A stretch of DNA of 43,653 nucleotides from a virus: IMG/VR virus record IMGVR_UViG_3300043438_001489, positions 1-43,653 of that record. One strand, 5' to 3'. Positions 21,501 to 29,887 of this stretch are shown here, one piece after another (position 1 is the first letter of the stretch; every line of letters starts with the position of its first letter). The notes below the pieces were generated by a model. It was not told where the DNA came from. It made no database searches and worked only from the letters and a program-made list of their open reading frames with translations. The translations under genes were made by a program, and so were the position numbers.

Positions 21501-23844
21501 TTACAATGACTGGCTTGCCTTTGATGTTGATTTTGATTTCTTTTTTGGCTGCAACTTTTTGGATGGCTTTTTTGGCTGCCAAGATTTTGTTCATTTTGGC
21601 GGCAGCGATTGTTTCGCTGATGCTGTCTAGGGATACTCGTCCGTCGATGGCGTCGAATGATTCTTTAGGTAAACCTAGTCGACCGAGGATGTTTCTGATT
21701 TCTTTGTCTCGCACTACACCTGCTGCTTCTAGGTGTAGAGACCAGATGCGCCCACGAAGTAGAGGGGAAACGTCGCGACCAAGTTTTGCTGCTATTTCTT
21801 TTTCGGCAGCGTTTGCGGCAAGGTTGTAAGACCTGGTGATTTCAGGGTTGTTTGTTAATGGGTTTACTCCGTCGTTTGCCACACGTTCGATGGCGTAAAA
21901 GTCTTCGCCTTGACCTGATAGGCGGTTGGAAACCCATTTAATTCTTGAAGCGAGGAGAGATAGAGAAACGCCTGAAGCCTGCAACATTTCACCGGTAAGG
22001 TTTGCTACAGAAATTCTTTGAGTGCCGGTGGTGTCTGCGCCTAGCGCTTGACGGATCCTTAACCAGTCGTTGGAGATGTTATCTCCAGACCAAACCATGG
22101 CTTTACCTTTTGGCTGGAGTTCAGCCTGCTTGCCTTGAAGGAAAGCAATCTCTTTGTTTTTGGCAGGACCGATTCTTTCCCCAGCACCTTTACGTTTGCT
22201 TTCAGCACCCTTAGTGCTTCTCTCAACAGTTTCAGCACCTTTGCGGGCTATGGTCTGTCTAAAACCTACAGGTTGGGTAAATGCTTCGTCTAGGAGTTTA
22301 ATGTATTCAGCGTTCGCTGGGTCTGTTCTCCAAGCCTCCCATGCGGTAGCCGCACTGCCATCTGCTCGTCGAGAAGCAGAAGTCATGTCATCAGCAAGTT
22401 TTTGTACAGGGGTTGCTGCACGAAGTTCAGCCGCAGATCGATTTGTACGGAAAATAGGGGACGGGCCTTCAAGAGACCGCACAACTTCATCAGCCTGGGT
22501 GGTAACAAGTCTTTCAGGTGTTTCAATACCTGCCTCAGCAGCCGACTGCTCTAAACGGATAAGTGCACGGGTGCCCAGATTCGCTTGAAGTTTTTTAATA
22601 CCTTTAGGGCTAACAACGCTTCCCACAACTTGACCAAGGTCATTGGCTTCTTTAAGTAGGATTTCGTTAATTTTTTCTGCTGAAACTTTTTGCTCTGCTT
22701 CAAGAGTTGCTTTTTTGAGTGCAAGCCTTTGAGCGATTATGTCTTGACCAACCTGCATTAGGTCGTCAGGGGTTAATTCAGCCTTACCGAGGGCTTCAAG
22801 GTTTTGTTCAAACTCTTTTGCAAACGTTCTTGCCGCAGTTTTTGAAGCCCAACGGTCAAACGCAACCTGGTGGGCTTCCTGGAAGCCTCGACCCATCTCT
22901 TTAAGGATGTAAAGGTAAGGGTTAGTGTTAGCAATAGTGTATTTAGGGTCAGTAAGTTCAATTTCGTTACCTAAGCGGGTGCGAAGTTTCTTTCCTTCAA
23001 CCTTTTGTAGCGGAGCATAGAACGGTCGAGGAGCGTTTAGAGTTTTCTCAGCAAATCCAGCCTTGTCTGCAGCGGTAACGTAACGGGTTGCTACCGAAGC
23101 ACCACGGGCTGCACCCTTAATTGCACCACCAATACCTAATGTTGCATACGTTGCAGGGTCTAGGAGGATGTCAAGGGTAGTTCCGACCGTGTTTTTTGCT
23201 GTCCACCCGCCGAGAGCGGTGTCCCAGTACACGTCTTCACTGATTTTTGGTACACCTAGGTCGGTGAGGTCTTCGTTGTTGAGGACTTGGGTCCAGGAGT
23301 CGTATACTTTTCCGCCTGTAAAGTTTTCAATGTCTTTTTTTGCGTCGGGTAGGACGGAGTATGTTAAACCTTTGACGGTTCCGACTATTGGAGCAGATAC
23401 CATTCCAATAAAGTTGGAAGCAATTTTGCCTAGTTCGTCTGCTTCGATTCCGTCTTCGACGGTTCTCTTGATTTCTGCAGCATTATGGATTGAGGTGGCG
23501 GCTGTGTTGAGTACGGCACGCCCTAGTCCGGTGATTACACGGAATCCCCAACCGATTGCACCCCACTCGGAGTAGTCAGGTTTGGTTTCTTCTGCAGGTT
23601 TCGAGGGGATTAGTGAGTCTGCGAATCCGCCGATTGGATCTGTTGGAGTTGTTGGAAATGCTGGGGTTGTGGTTCTGCCACCTGGTCCGATTAGGCGTGC
23701 TGCTTTGTCGGAGTAGTTTGCGAAGGGTTTTCCGAGCAGTCTTTCGGCTTTTGCGGAGGCGGAGGCAACGTTTACTTTTGACATGTCTTTCACCGATGAT
23801 GAAATCTTGCCAGCCTTTTGGATGTAAGAGTTGCTGTCTGCCAT
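15553..23844 (-). CDS. giant virion/ejection protein, 2,763 residues
   Basis: The largest gene, about 19% of the genome. The N-terminal 120 residues are Ser/Pro/Thr-rich. Amphipathic helices with short hydrophobic patches follow (GWGFRVITGLGRAV, ATYATLGIGGAI), then a very long, mostly helical, charged body. The last 500 residues include YSPKNWIQNTVGGVTANGLL and FTRNFVLFFTWRAKMLGAVL. This layout fits very large internal virion or ejection proteins of podoviruses, which enter the cell with the DNA. No clear lysozyme, protease or RNA polymerase motif was found by eye; an N4-type virion RNA polymerase would be the main alternative and needs a profile search. AGGAAGG precedes the ATG, and an extended -10 lies 20 bases upstream. 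Confidence 0.8.
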   Translation of the reverse strand: MADSNSYIQKAGKISSSVKDMSKVNVASASAKAERLLGKPFANYSDKAARLIGPGGRTTTPAFPTTPTDPIGGFADSLIPSKPAEETKPDYSEWGAIGWGFRVITGLGRAVLNTAATSIHNAAEIKRTVEDGIEADELGKIASNFIGMVSAPIVGTVKGLTYSVLPDAKKDIENFTGGKVYDSWTQVLNNEDLTDLGVPKISEDVYWDTALGGWTAKNTVGTTLDILLDPATYATLGIGGAIKGAARGASVATRYVTAADKAGFAEKTLNAPRPFYAPLQKVEGKKLRTRLGNEIELTDPKYTIANTNPYLYILKEMGRGFQEAHQVAFDRWASKTAARTFAKEFEQNLEALGKAELTPDDLMQVGQDIIAQRLALKKATLEAEQKVSAEKINEILLKEANDLGQVVGSVVSPKGIKKLQANLGTRALIRLEQSAAEAGIETPERLVTTQADEVVRSLEGPSPIFRTNRSAAELRAATPVQKLADDMTSASRRADGSAATAWEAWRTDPANAEYIKLLDEAFTQPVGFRQTIARKGAETVERSTKGAESKRKGAGERIGPAKNKEIAFLQGKQAELQPKGKAMVWSGDNISNDWLRIRQALGADTTGTQRISVANLTGEMLQASGVSLSLLASRIKWVSNRLSGQGEDFYAIERVANDGVNPLTNNPEITRSYNLAANAAEKEIAAKLGRDVSPLLRGRIWSLHLEAAGVVRDKEIRNILGRLGLPKESFDAIDGRVSLDSISETIAAAKMNKILAAKKAIQKVAAKKEIKINIKGKPVIVTVDMVADLKDGEVLQVLDVALRRNKLRTEMVTDAELKRVTEYLEDLRMKKMKAIETLFENGIDIFGQAKPTHAVISGTRTGAMGELNRRNFETLFASEKEGASERLMGEFIAYAYRASAHRDSVDGGRFAEAIDDLAEKAGIPPVSELSNMEALSTALKPLMERKPLTPKEIEEGKELPGYAWTEFVTPPLLHTLEARTRSIATAKTTGTLPRSGKFLKAEEARITSRVEEMLERYVEGAVEAKMKLDGYASAKIILSFKRGEKRNTSVLDLADQGKTARGKDLVNGDFPVGIEAADAVLNPSSKDFINYIDATPEVQKIVGSLGVQPGLVSAVLKDGRAVPAAAGEPATHVILTAVLKAVKEKGYKGLSGAEKGLYERLLSKQWETASRNAVRAIAESEVARTLPLALRPQELLPFISAQIRINATSVARVEANIVARFWHAYDLRLAEDLVDQKLVASPNARVVLRGIDGATSLANSKKSFEKLVKKIEEVIAKDSPNLSKPEWDGKMSISDVVDNGNPNLFISWLRKKVVVTSMDQDEWTAAMQHMKNLTQLGGGASPWRNYKELLDSYPNRKNSPLRPGQVNPATGKVIPTEAQVLEVLQALGIEDAAKVLDKKEIIERSDVLALIRNGKKHISQVEIDQVKFNTVFESTLIASGRDVGDIADGLPAPDVTVDQTLHMLASFANELNARGEGWVMDLASYSAGKAFGRFTDMETVLARQAGDLSKPVADIAYEDITSRVLRANFDQTEKGARAALKEKGVKETFIKNNFDIENLYTADKEMFSRLSAIARANNLVLGTEAYENFMSRYATLVINARDLYFNARGIYPSSTISLKRNQHALTARAMGLNYDTLSQTERKALGAHAIYITEGDFIDALGDDIFKQQFCQGPLNSLPITPLFSPTRILIMAMDSLPVGQWFDANELRNLQDIMERMMIEDMKNMSRGIDKKTNTKIKSLLNSNPEETIARVRLLVTRLIQEDVATSLHQAHRLNGGYAVQRFKYEANRIAEPIMTGLMKLLDNDLSSEGMNIKAVKKASKDLDAALANQTDDVMVEIIAKMDFNAVMGARLEPIAAVFMHQSEKVAKAASEANSIQEIQRASAQANVDALESLDPVVFDNLIVLDAMKAVDNNLSDDMMYEMSVNKLAERGNILAKLKGWKTLNRIGRAFATWNMEDLRELVNPITMNTKTVTSEFAEIVARHLLKIKEKYAAFEAQTGRKLSTEAFKALQEIPDEIVVKAFTAIKQLENGAIAKSDQLTKGISKEAYGQLVDDARLLDEFISPDDTMLREAMADMWVVHSRLFSGGEESFIARNVAFEGDFINRTLREIGQGMLRQNIEVIDTATGKVITDNKAAQAALTAGAATTQMAKKADAFAFVQTKDPEAFVNIWREWDIENPYDMYVAVHSATQKVIETTSAAANFTRLFGFAKGSISREEAKAADLVELVLPKRATPGNELLSAIPPGYYFPRAIVEQLKEVSSYLTQVKHLQANGSLERAMIKVQPLQDLAKKMMTQYSPKNWIQNTVGGVTANGLLLGVWSPLAYGRASAVMRAVGIDVEQELGLEPGAIAGMFAAKQTNATEAAFAVLDRRTAKAELQINPVNDPTSSTSFTTRIKNKQVAVSLKDWWDLYVKTVGVVPHSQAGGADQLRELDVLGSTKKRGILRRGYDKGDAFLARWAGNRDDWLRLTAFIDLIQKGNWNSLEEAAAFVSKKVNKVHPQMQGLSAFNQKFTRNFVLFFTWRAKMLGAVLTGVLDKPGSAITVLRLQQFMSEAQGAEYSGFGDFDPNNQLRPSYMKGNMNPTFLNDEGRMSSFTFSNPVTDLLGQGSWVQAIRFNNQDPLEKQLGEITFNTFDNFVTSSQPLLISMANDWIFEKKTQGGSPLMSGNRFTRQTVPLFVEDAASKLGFGPVHIMVALMFPNLPIVGSKASQKGMNVDAATRKNQMVFENWITGLKKTELDTIDIRKKAVQEILARRSDQAGQ

Positions 23845-23863
23845 AATGCCTTCCTAATGGTCA

Positions 23864-23872
23864 AGTATAGCA
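23864..23872 (-). promoter_or_regulatory. extended -10 promoter for the giant virion protein
   Basis: Minus strand TGCTATACT, the best match to the recurring extended -10. The start would fall about 13 bases before the ATG at 23844, leaving room for the AGGAAGG ribosome binding site only. Confidence 0.6.
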
Positions 23873-23896
23873 GTTTTAAGGTGAGTGGACTAGCCT

Positions 23897-25081
23897 TTAC
23901 TTTATGTTTGAGCCGCCAGCGATAACGTCAGATGGGCTGTAGCCGCTCTGTTTTGCAAACAGACCTAAGTAAGGATCCATTCTCGCTACGTCGTCAAGGT
24001 TCTTCAATTTACCATACTCTTCAAATAGGTTCTTAGTCATCATGGCGTTCCAGCCCTTCTTACCTGCAGAGAACTCTTTTTGACCAGTTGTAGGGTTTAC
24101 ACCATCAAACGTTGTAGGACTCTTCCATTTAACGCTAGGGTTGTCGTTAAAGTAGCCGTCTACTTCTTCCTGAGCCTTAATAAGTTTGTTAACCTCAGGT
24201 TTATCCAAACCATACTGCTTTTCAAGAGTGTTTTTCAAACGCTTCTTGTTAATACCAAGAAGCATTGAACCTTCTTCAGTAAGTTTGCGCACAGCCTGCT
24301 TAGACTTCTCTGTACCAATAGCGTTATCTATACCCATAGTTACACGGTCAAACTCGGCTTTCATAGCATTAGCAGCCTGAACCTTAGTGTTACCGACAGC
24401 AAGCCCCATGTCTGCACCTTGCTGTAAAGCGGTACCCTTCTGGGACTGTAGGAAGCCTTGCCAGTTTTGGTTTTGTCCAAGAACAGTTCCCATAGCCTGG
24501 TTTAGTGCAGTGGTTGATCCAAAGTCGTTTAGGATAGCCTCTTGACCGACACCCAGTTCACTTGCAGCCCTGTTGCGGCGTTCCTGCTGTGCAGCCAGTT
24601 CTGCCGAAAGACCCGTAACCACACCTTGTGCGCCTTGTGCAGACTGAGCAATCCCTGTATCAAAAGACTTACCAATGTTTTCGGTGTCTGCTCGAACGTC
24701 TGCGGTTAACTGACCGTACATGTTTTCAACATCGGCACGATTTGTTTTGTAACGCTTCCTGGTGTCCTGTTTTTGTTGCGTTAACTGACGGATTAAGCCC
24801 ATGTTAGGGCCGCCAGTTAGGTAAGAGTATTCACCGTAAATGTTTGACTTGGCTTGACCGAAAGCGTCTAGCGGGTCCATCTCATTCATACCTGGAACCT
24901 GGATGCGAGACTGGGCGCCCACCCGGTTAAACAAGTCGTTTTGAGTTGACTTTACGTTACCACCAGGGGTCATAACACTGCTTGTTGGGTTTAATACCTG
25001 CCCACCAGTTAAGTCCATTGCGGCTTCGGAAGGCTTAGGCTTTACCCCGTAACCACTCGTAAGGTCTAAGTTCTCAGCCAT
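23897..25081 (-). CDS. probable internal virion (ejection) protein, 394 residues
   Basis: Gly/Gln/Asn-rich, helical central part (LIRQLTQQKQDTRKRYKTNR and following) with many Gln and Ala, and no Cys. The Ala/Gln-rich coiled-coil character and the place between the nozzle-like gene and the giant protein are those of podovirus ejection proteins. It shares TAATG-type coupling with the gene upstream. Family not recognised from sequence. Confidence 0.65.
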   Translation of the reverse strand: MAENLDLTSGYGVKPKPSEAAMDLTGGQVLNPTSSVMTPGGNVKSTQNDLFNRVGAQSRIQVPGMNEMDPLDAFGQAKSNIYGEYSYLTGGPNMGLIRQLTQQKQDTRKRYKTNRADVENMYGQLTADVRADTENIGKSFDTGIAQSAQGAQGVVTGLSAELAAQQERRNRAASELGVGQEAILNDFGSTTALNQAMGTVLGQNQNWQGFLQSQKGTALQQGADMGLAVGNTKVQAANAMKAEFDRVTMGIDNAIGTEKSKQAVRKLTEEGSMLLGINKKRLKNTLEKQYGLDKPEVNKLIKAQEEVDGYFNDNPSVKWKSPTTFDGVNPTTGQKEFSAGKKGWNAMMTKNLFEEYGKLKNLDDVARMDPYLGLFAKQSGYSPSDVIAGGSNIK

Positions 25082-25581
25082 TAGTTGCCACCGATCTGCT
25101 TCATTTTATTGATAGCATCATTACCCAATAACTGTGCAAGAAGTTGCTGAACAGTAGTATTACGTGATTGCTGCTCCCCAGTGTCAGTGATCTTGTTAGT
25201 GTTAATAAGGTCTTGAAGGTTTTGAACTTGGTTAAGTTTGACATCCTGAGTGTCTTGGTAAGCCCGGTCATCAGCCTTAAGGTATCCACCGCTACGCAAC
25301 ATGCCACGTGCAGCATAGTTGTCCGCTATGCCTTTATAAGCATCAAGCGAACTTCTGTCAATTTTTGAAAGGTTCGTTCGCAACTGCATTGCTGCCGCAT
25401 TCTCTTGGTATGAACGCAAAGCACGGTTATTTTGTAAACTGTTGTCAGCCTGGTTTATCTGCAACTGCTCAGGTATACCTACATTGTATTTTTGGGTAAC
25501 ACTTTGAGTTGTGCCAGGCTTCCCTGCAACGATGCCTTTAGCCCCAGTAATGCTGGAGTCGGCTTTGATTGAATCTGCCAT
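25081..25581 (-). CDS. probable virion protein, 166 residues
   Basis: Gln/Asn-rich and helical (QADNSLQNNRALRSYQENAA, and a Tyr/Gly segment YAARGMLRSGGYLKADDRAY). The phrase ARGMLRSGGY is of a type often seen in small internal tail or ejection proteins next to large ones. Coupled to its neighbours through TAATG overlaps. Likely packaged with the ejection proteins; family not identified. Confidence 0.6.
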   Translation of the reverse strand: MADSIKADSSITGAKGIVAGKPGTTQSVTQKYNVGIPEQLQINQADNSLQNNRALRSYQENAAAMQLRTNLSKIDRSSLDAYKGIADNYAARGMLRSGGYLKADDRAYQDTQDVKLNQVQNLQDLINTNKITDTGEQQSRNTTVQQLLAQLLGNDAINKMKQIGGN

Positions 25582-25802
25582 TAACTCTTACCAATCTGTG
25601 ACTTAGGTTTTGCAAACATGCGAGCACTATTTTTGCCCTGAACCCATTTTAGCATGGCTGAGTTCTTTGCACGCTGTTTCATGGAACGTTCTTTATAACC
25701 CTCTTTGTCAAGTTTCATACCTGTGTTAGGTCCTGATACGCCAATACCGTACTGTTTTGGTCCTGCTGCGTACTTGTTAAATCCTGATCCGCCTACGTTC
25801 AT
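25581..25802 (-). CDS. small basic virion-operon protein, 73 residues
   Basis: Gly-rich N-terminus (MNVGGSGFNKYAAGPKQYGI), then a Lys/Arg-rich helix (ERSMKQRAKNSAMLKWVQGK). No family recognised. Overlapping stops and starts on both sides place it in the virion operon. Confidence 0.6.
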   Translation of the reverse strand: MNVGGSGFNKYAAGPKQYGIGVSGPNTGMKLDKEGYKERSMKQRAKNSAMLKWVQGKNSARMFAKPKSQIGKS

Positions 25803-27355
25803 TATGCTACCTGTCCCATCGTCATTCTACGTCCAGCCTGGATGTACAGGACTAGCCCATCAACGGTTGATGGTGAAGTGTATTGTGAGCCATCGTTCTC
25901 AAAAGTAACCTCAAATGATGCTCGTTTAAAGGTTTGTTTACCCGAAATTTTTACTACGATTGGTACAGGGTAGTTGGTTTGTAACCCGTTAATGAATGTT
26001 GATTCGGGTGCACCAATAGGGTTCCAGGTGTTGGCTAACACAGCCGACCAGGTTGATGAAAGGATTTGACCCCAAGTTGTGCTAGTTGTGTCCCTGTAGT
26101 CGATTGGGGTTAGGGTTGCTTTTAGATAGTCAACAATGGTGCCAGCGAACTCCCAGCCGAAGAGTCGTTTAAATTTGGTTGGCAACCCCATGTCGTATGT
26201 TGCGGTGCGAATGGTGGAAACAATTGTTTCGGTGTCTGTTAGGTGTTCTAATCTTATTCTTAGCAGCGTGGTTGCTGTGCTGTCGCCTACTTTTCTTGCC
26301 GAAACACCGAAGGCTGTAGTTGGTGACCCTTCGGAGATGATGCTTCCGTAAGGTGCTTCTAAGAAGTAGTACGGGGATAGTAGGCTGGTCCAGGTTGTCC
26401 ACGTCGATGTTTCAGTGTTGTAACAGTACGTAATGCCTGAGTTCCAGACGAGCAAGTATGGACCGACTTTGGACAGGGTTGTTTTGACGTTCCAGGTTCC
26501 TTCGCCTTTAAACTCCACTTTTTGGGTGTTGTTTATTGGGTAGTAGTTGTATCCAGCAAAGTTGTATAACGTTCCGGCATACAGTACAGCGTAAGTGTTG
26601 TCTACTTTAACCACACAGAACTCGTTGTCTACACCGATAGAAGTAGAGAGAGCGCTTAATGATCCGTCGGTTGGTTCTGCTGAGGCTCCGAACGCTAAAC
26701 GCCAGGTTGAGTTGCTGCGGAAGATGAAGATTTCGCTGTTTCCTTCGATGAGGCGAATCATGTTCTGTCCGTCACCTTCGCTAACATCAATGAAGTTGCC
26801 GACAGGGAACTGGTCAATTGAGGTTCCAGCAGACACTGAAGTGATTTCGCTGTAACGAATGGTTGAAGTGTTACCTAGGGCGCGGCTAGAAATGTAGATT
26901 CTGCCCATCATTGCTAAGATTTGGTTGCCTGCAGGCATTGCTGCAACTGCAGTAAAGGTGTAACTTCCGCTAATCTTTGACCAGTAGCCACCTGCGCCAC
27001 CTGTACGAACAAGGTATAAGCGGTTGAGGTAGGTTGTCATGTCGGCTGCGCCGAAAGCCCAAATCTCTGTAAAGGTTCCAGCAGAGATGTTGTAAATGCT
27101 GGTCTTAGTGTCGTTGGCTACAACAACAAAAGCCACTCCGTCTTCGTTGCGGAAGTTGCCAAGGATGCGCATACGACCAGTTCCTAGTGGGGAAACTGTG
27201 GTTGAAACGATTGGCGGTCTGCTAACTACTTTACCGTTTGGGGAAATAACTACGTTGTTAGCGATTGAGAGTTCGTTCTCTTCAATGAGGGTAGGGTTGT
27301 TGGCGTTATTTAGCCCGCCAGTGAAATTAGATAGAACAACGCCTTCCCTGGACAT
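25802..27355 (-). CDS. tail nozzle/stabilisation-type protein, 517 residues
   Basis: The beginning (LSNFTGGLNNANNPTLIEEN, then IANNVVISPNGKVVSRP) is the typical start of podovirus tail nozzle or DNA-stabilisation proteins, followed by a beta-rich body with repeated strands and aromatic-Gly turns suggesting a propeller (GGYWSKISGSYTFTAV, TETSTWTTWTSLLSPYYF). It would close the short tail below the adaptor and hold the DNA in. It directly follows the adaptor gene, the usual order in podoviruses. Confidence 0.8.
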   Translation of the reverse strand: MSREGVVLSNFTGGLNNANNPTLIEENELSIANNVVISPNGKVVSRPPIVSTTVSPLGTGRMRILGNFRNEDGVAFVVVANDTKTSIYNISAGTFTEIWAFGAADMTTYLNRLYLVRTGGAGGYWSKISGSYTFTAVAAMPAGNQILAMMGRIYISSRALGNTSTIRYSEITSVSAGTSIDQFPVGNFIDVSEGDGQNMIRLIEGNSEIFIFRSNSTWRLAFGASAEPTDGSLSALSTSIGVDNEFCVVKVDNTYAVLYAGTLYNFAGYNYYPINNTQKVEFKGEGTWNVKTTLSKVGPYLLVWNSGITYCYNTETSTWTTWTSLLSPYYFLEAPYGSIISEGSPTTAFGVSARKVGDSTATTLLRIRLEHLTDTETIVSTIRTATYDMGLPTKFKRLFGWEFAGTIVDYLKATLTPIDYRDTTSTTWGQILSSTWSAVLANTWNPIGAPESTFINGLQTNYPVPIVVKISGKQTFKRASFEVTFENDGSQYTSPSTVDGLVLYIQAGRRMTMGQVA

Positions 27356-28014
27356 TATTCGTCCTCTGGAAGAACAACCTTAGTAGGGTAAAAATTTACG
27401 TCTACAGTGTTTTCTTGAGTCATTTGGCGGTTCATTGAGTCACGGAAACGCTGGTCTTGGTAAGACATTGCTTGCCAGTTCTCATCCAAACGGTATGCCT
27501 GGCCTAGAACGTAATCCATTACTTGGTTGTAGAAACGGTCAGGAACCTGCAAAAGGTCATTTAAACCTGTAAGGTTCTGTGGGTAAGCAATGTAGTAAAG
27601 AGTAAGAGCACCTACACCATTTTCGTTTGCTGAAGGGTAAATGTAGATGTCGCCGTCCCATTCGTACCAAATCTTAGGGTCGCCTGTGGCTTCCATGTCA
27701 GGGTCGTCAGCACTAATGGTTTCTTGAGCCGCCTGGAAAGAGATTGCTTTTAGCGGGACACCTTTGTAGTGGATTCCTTGAATCTGATATACCGGGCTGT
27801 TCTCTGGAAGGGCGTAAAGGGTTTGACCTGCAACAACATCGGATGCTGCGCTACCTTTTAAAGTCTGGTTACTGCTGGCGATCTCTCGCTGTGCAGCGTT
27901 AACCCAACGTAACAAGTCAGCGCTTTTAAGTTCAACTAAAGCCTCATCGCCAAAGATACGTTTAACGTCTTCGGCTACTTCGTATGCTGTGCGTGTGTAA
28001 GATTCTCTAGGCAT
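27355..28014 (-). CDS. head-tail adaptor protein
   Basis: 219 residues. The opening (TAYEVAEDVKRIFGDEALVE, then LLRWVNAAQREIAS) and the later beta sandwich with GDPKIWYEWDGDIYIYPSAN are the pattern of podovirus/siphovirus adaptor proteins that sit under the portal ring. It is followed by YNQVMDYVLGQAYRLDENWQ and a helical end. It lies between the capsid-side gene and the nozzle, as expected. The start overlaps the upstream gene by eight bases. Confidence 0.8.
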   Translation of the reverse strand: MPRESYTRTAYEVAEDVKRIFGDEALVELKSADLLRWVNAAQREIASSNQTLKGSAASDVVAGQTLYALPENSPVYQIQGIHYKGVPLKAISFQAAQETISADDPDMEATGDPKIWYEWDGDIYIYPSANENGVGALTLYYIAYPQNLTGLNDLLQVPDRFYNQVMDYVLGQAYRLDENWQAMSYQDQRFRDSMNRQMTQENTVDVNFYPTKVVLPEDE

Positions 28015-28474
28015 TTGGGTCGAACAGTAACTTTCCGTTATGGCGGGCGTAATTCATTGTCAGTCCTAGTTTAGCAACATCTCGGGCTAATTCTCGGCGT
28101 TCAGCCAACATTTCTTCTCGTTCTTTAATCTTCATGAACTCATGTGCAGCGTTTAGAGCCTGAATGTCATCAATTGAACCACCTGATTGGGTTACGTCTG
28201 CCGTAATAATGTCTGCCATAATACGTTCGTCCAGTTCCCATTCCGCATAGTTTTTCAGAACGTAACGGTCTTGCCCTCCGCTAACTACAACAGAGTAAGG
28301 TTTGTCTTTGTTGAACTGTGGGTGGCTGGGTTCCAACTTGCGGATATATAAGGTTGGGTCGTAGTCTGCTAGGACACGGGCGAACCGTTCACAACCTGGC
28401 GGGACGTCTCTCATACGGTCAAGTTCGCTGAGGTCTTGAATCATTCCGTTTTGTTTAAAATATTCTATAGCCAT
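28007..28474 (-). CDS. hypothetical virion-operon protein, 155 residues
   Basis: N-terminal part with PGCERFARVLADYDPTLYIR and SGGQDRYVLKNYAEWELDER (a compact alpha/beta domain), then a long helical C-terminus (AAHEFMKIKEREEMLAERRE). It occupies the slot between capsid and adaptor, often taken by head-completion or decoration proteins. AAGGAG stands before the ATG. Family not recognised. Confidence 0.6.
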   Translation of the reverse strand: MAIEYFKQNGMIQDLSELDRMRDVPPGCERFARVLADYDPTLYIRKLEPSHPQFNKDKPYSVVVSGGQDRYVLKNYAEWELDERIMADIITADVTQSGGSIDDIQALNAAHEFMKIKEREEMLAERRELARDVAKLGLTMNYARHNGKLLFDPNA

Positions 28475-28498
28475 TTGTTACTCCTTGATAAGCCGAAT

Positions 28499-28530
28499 GG
28501 GGCATAGGTTACGAGGATCACCTATGCCCC
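28499..28530 (-). promoter_or_regulatory. stem-loop downstream of the capsid gene
   Basis: GGGGCATAGGT (28499-28509) pairs with ACCTATGCCCC (28520-28530) around a ten-base loop. No U tract follows on the minus strand, so it is more likely a partial terminator or mRNA 3'-end stabiliser that lets capsid be made in excess of the genes behind it. Confidence 0.65.
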
Positions 28531-28547
28531 ACGCGGGGATTAATCGG

Positions 28548-29801
28548 TTAGATACCTGAAGCGATACCCGAGATTACACCGTGAGTGTTACGACGGTAAG
28601 TCGAGATCTCAGAGTAGTTACGTAGGTACGCAATGAAGGCGTCACGACGGGGAACTTGCTTCCACTTCGAACCGTCTTCATCGATCCATTCCCAACCACG
28701 GTTAGTGTTTAGGTTGATCTTCTTCTGGTTAACAAACCACATCTTACCATCTGGTGCGTCGAAGTCAGCCTTGAATGGTAGGTCACCGAACTCGGTCGCA
28801 AAACCTAGTCCACGGTTACCACCATCGAGGTCTACCTTGTTCACGTACCGACGACGGTCCTGAAGGGTCTTCCAGTATCCGTTCCATGAACCGTGGTCGG
28901 TCCAGATAACGTCTGGCTTGTCGCCTTCCTCAGCAATGCTAGTAACCATACCGATCATGTCTAGTTCGGTGATCTGCTGTGGCACGCTTGAGACAGAGAT
29001 GTCGTCAACCTTTGCAGCCCATGAAGGAGTGGTTGCAGGGTCGATTCCGTGAAGGACGCTGGTGTTGCTGATTAGAGCACCGAATCCAGACCATTCCTTC
29101 TTCCAGTTGTTAACCTGAGTTGCCGAGGTTGAGTTCGAACGAACAACAGCCGAACCAACAGTAACGCTCGCAGCAAGGTTGCGGTCGAAAGTAACTACCT
29201 TGGTAGCCTTGTTGATTCCGGTTACAGTCATGTAACCGGCGGTGTGAGCAGGGGTTGGTACTGTGTTTACTAGCGAGGCAGCAAGTAGAACGTCTACGCG
29301 CATACCAATGTGAATGTACTTCACGCTGTCTAGTGCTAGGGTAGCCCCAGCAACAGTGTTGGCAGTTGCAACCTTTGCTAGAGTTCCAGTGCCGTCTCCG
29401 AAGATCTGGCGGTTCTGGTCTTTAGCAATGTCGTCGCGAATGCGCTCGATTTCTTCTGAAGTTACGTCAGCGAAGGTCTGGTAGTTCTGTGAAGCCTGAG
29501 CCATAACCTGACCGGTTAGGCGTACGGATCCATAGAACGACTTTAGACCAGTCTGGCCTTCTTGGTACTGCTGGTTGCCAGCCTCTGGTAGGTCTTCGTC
29601 TTCACCACGTGCACCAATACCAGTGTTACGACCTACGTGTGCAACAAACTTGACACCTAGACCACCAACCTGAGTAATGTTACGAGCGCTTGACTTAATA
29701 CCATCCAGTGCTGGAGTTGCGTTATTGATTTGTTCGTTAATGTCACCGTAAACGTCTTTAAGGATTACGTTGGCAATAGCGAGGTTCTGACCATCGGCCA
29801 T
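28548..29801 (-). CDS. major capsid protein, HK97-fold type
   Basis: 417 residues. The N-terminal helix with LDGIKSSARNITQVGGLGVK, the loop HVGRNTGIGARGEDEDLP and the central FYGSVRLTGQVMAQASQNYQ followed by IRDDIAKDQNRQIFGDGTG are the standard order in capsid proteins of actinobacterial and related phages. The C-terminal part has DVIWTDHGSWNGYWK and RNTHGVISGI. It follows the scaffold gene, with its own promoter and an 80-base leader, and is followed by a stem-loop, both consistent with high expression. Confidence 0.9.
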   Translation of the reverse strand: MADGQNLAIANVILKDVYGDINEQINNATPALDGIKSSARNITQVGGLGVKFVAHVGRNTGIGARGEDEDLPEAGNQQYQEGQTGLKSFYGSVRLTGQVMAQASQNYQTFADVTSEEIERIRDDIAKDQNRQIFGDGTGTLAKVATANTVAGATLALDSVKYIHIGMRVDVLLAASLVNTVPTPAHTAGYMTVTGINKATKVVTFDRNLAASVTVGSAVVRSNSTSATQVNNWKKEWSGFGALISNTSVLHGIDPATTPSWAAKVDDISVSSVPQQITELDMIGMVTSIAEEGDKPDVIWTDHGSWNGYWKTLQDRRRYVNKVDLDGGNRGLGFATEFGDLPFKADFDAPDGKMWFVNQKKINLNTNRGWEWIDEDGSKWKQVPRRDAFIAYLRNYSEISTYRRNTHGVISGIASGI

Positions 29802-29887
29802 AATACACTCCTAAGTGCTAGATTGAATAATTCATTTATGTATTTCGTTCGCCCTAGCCACTCGTGGCCGTACTCACTACTAATTAA

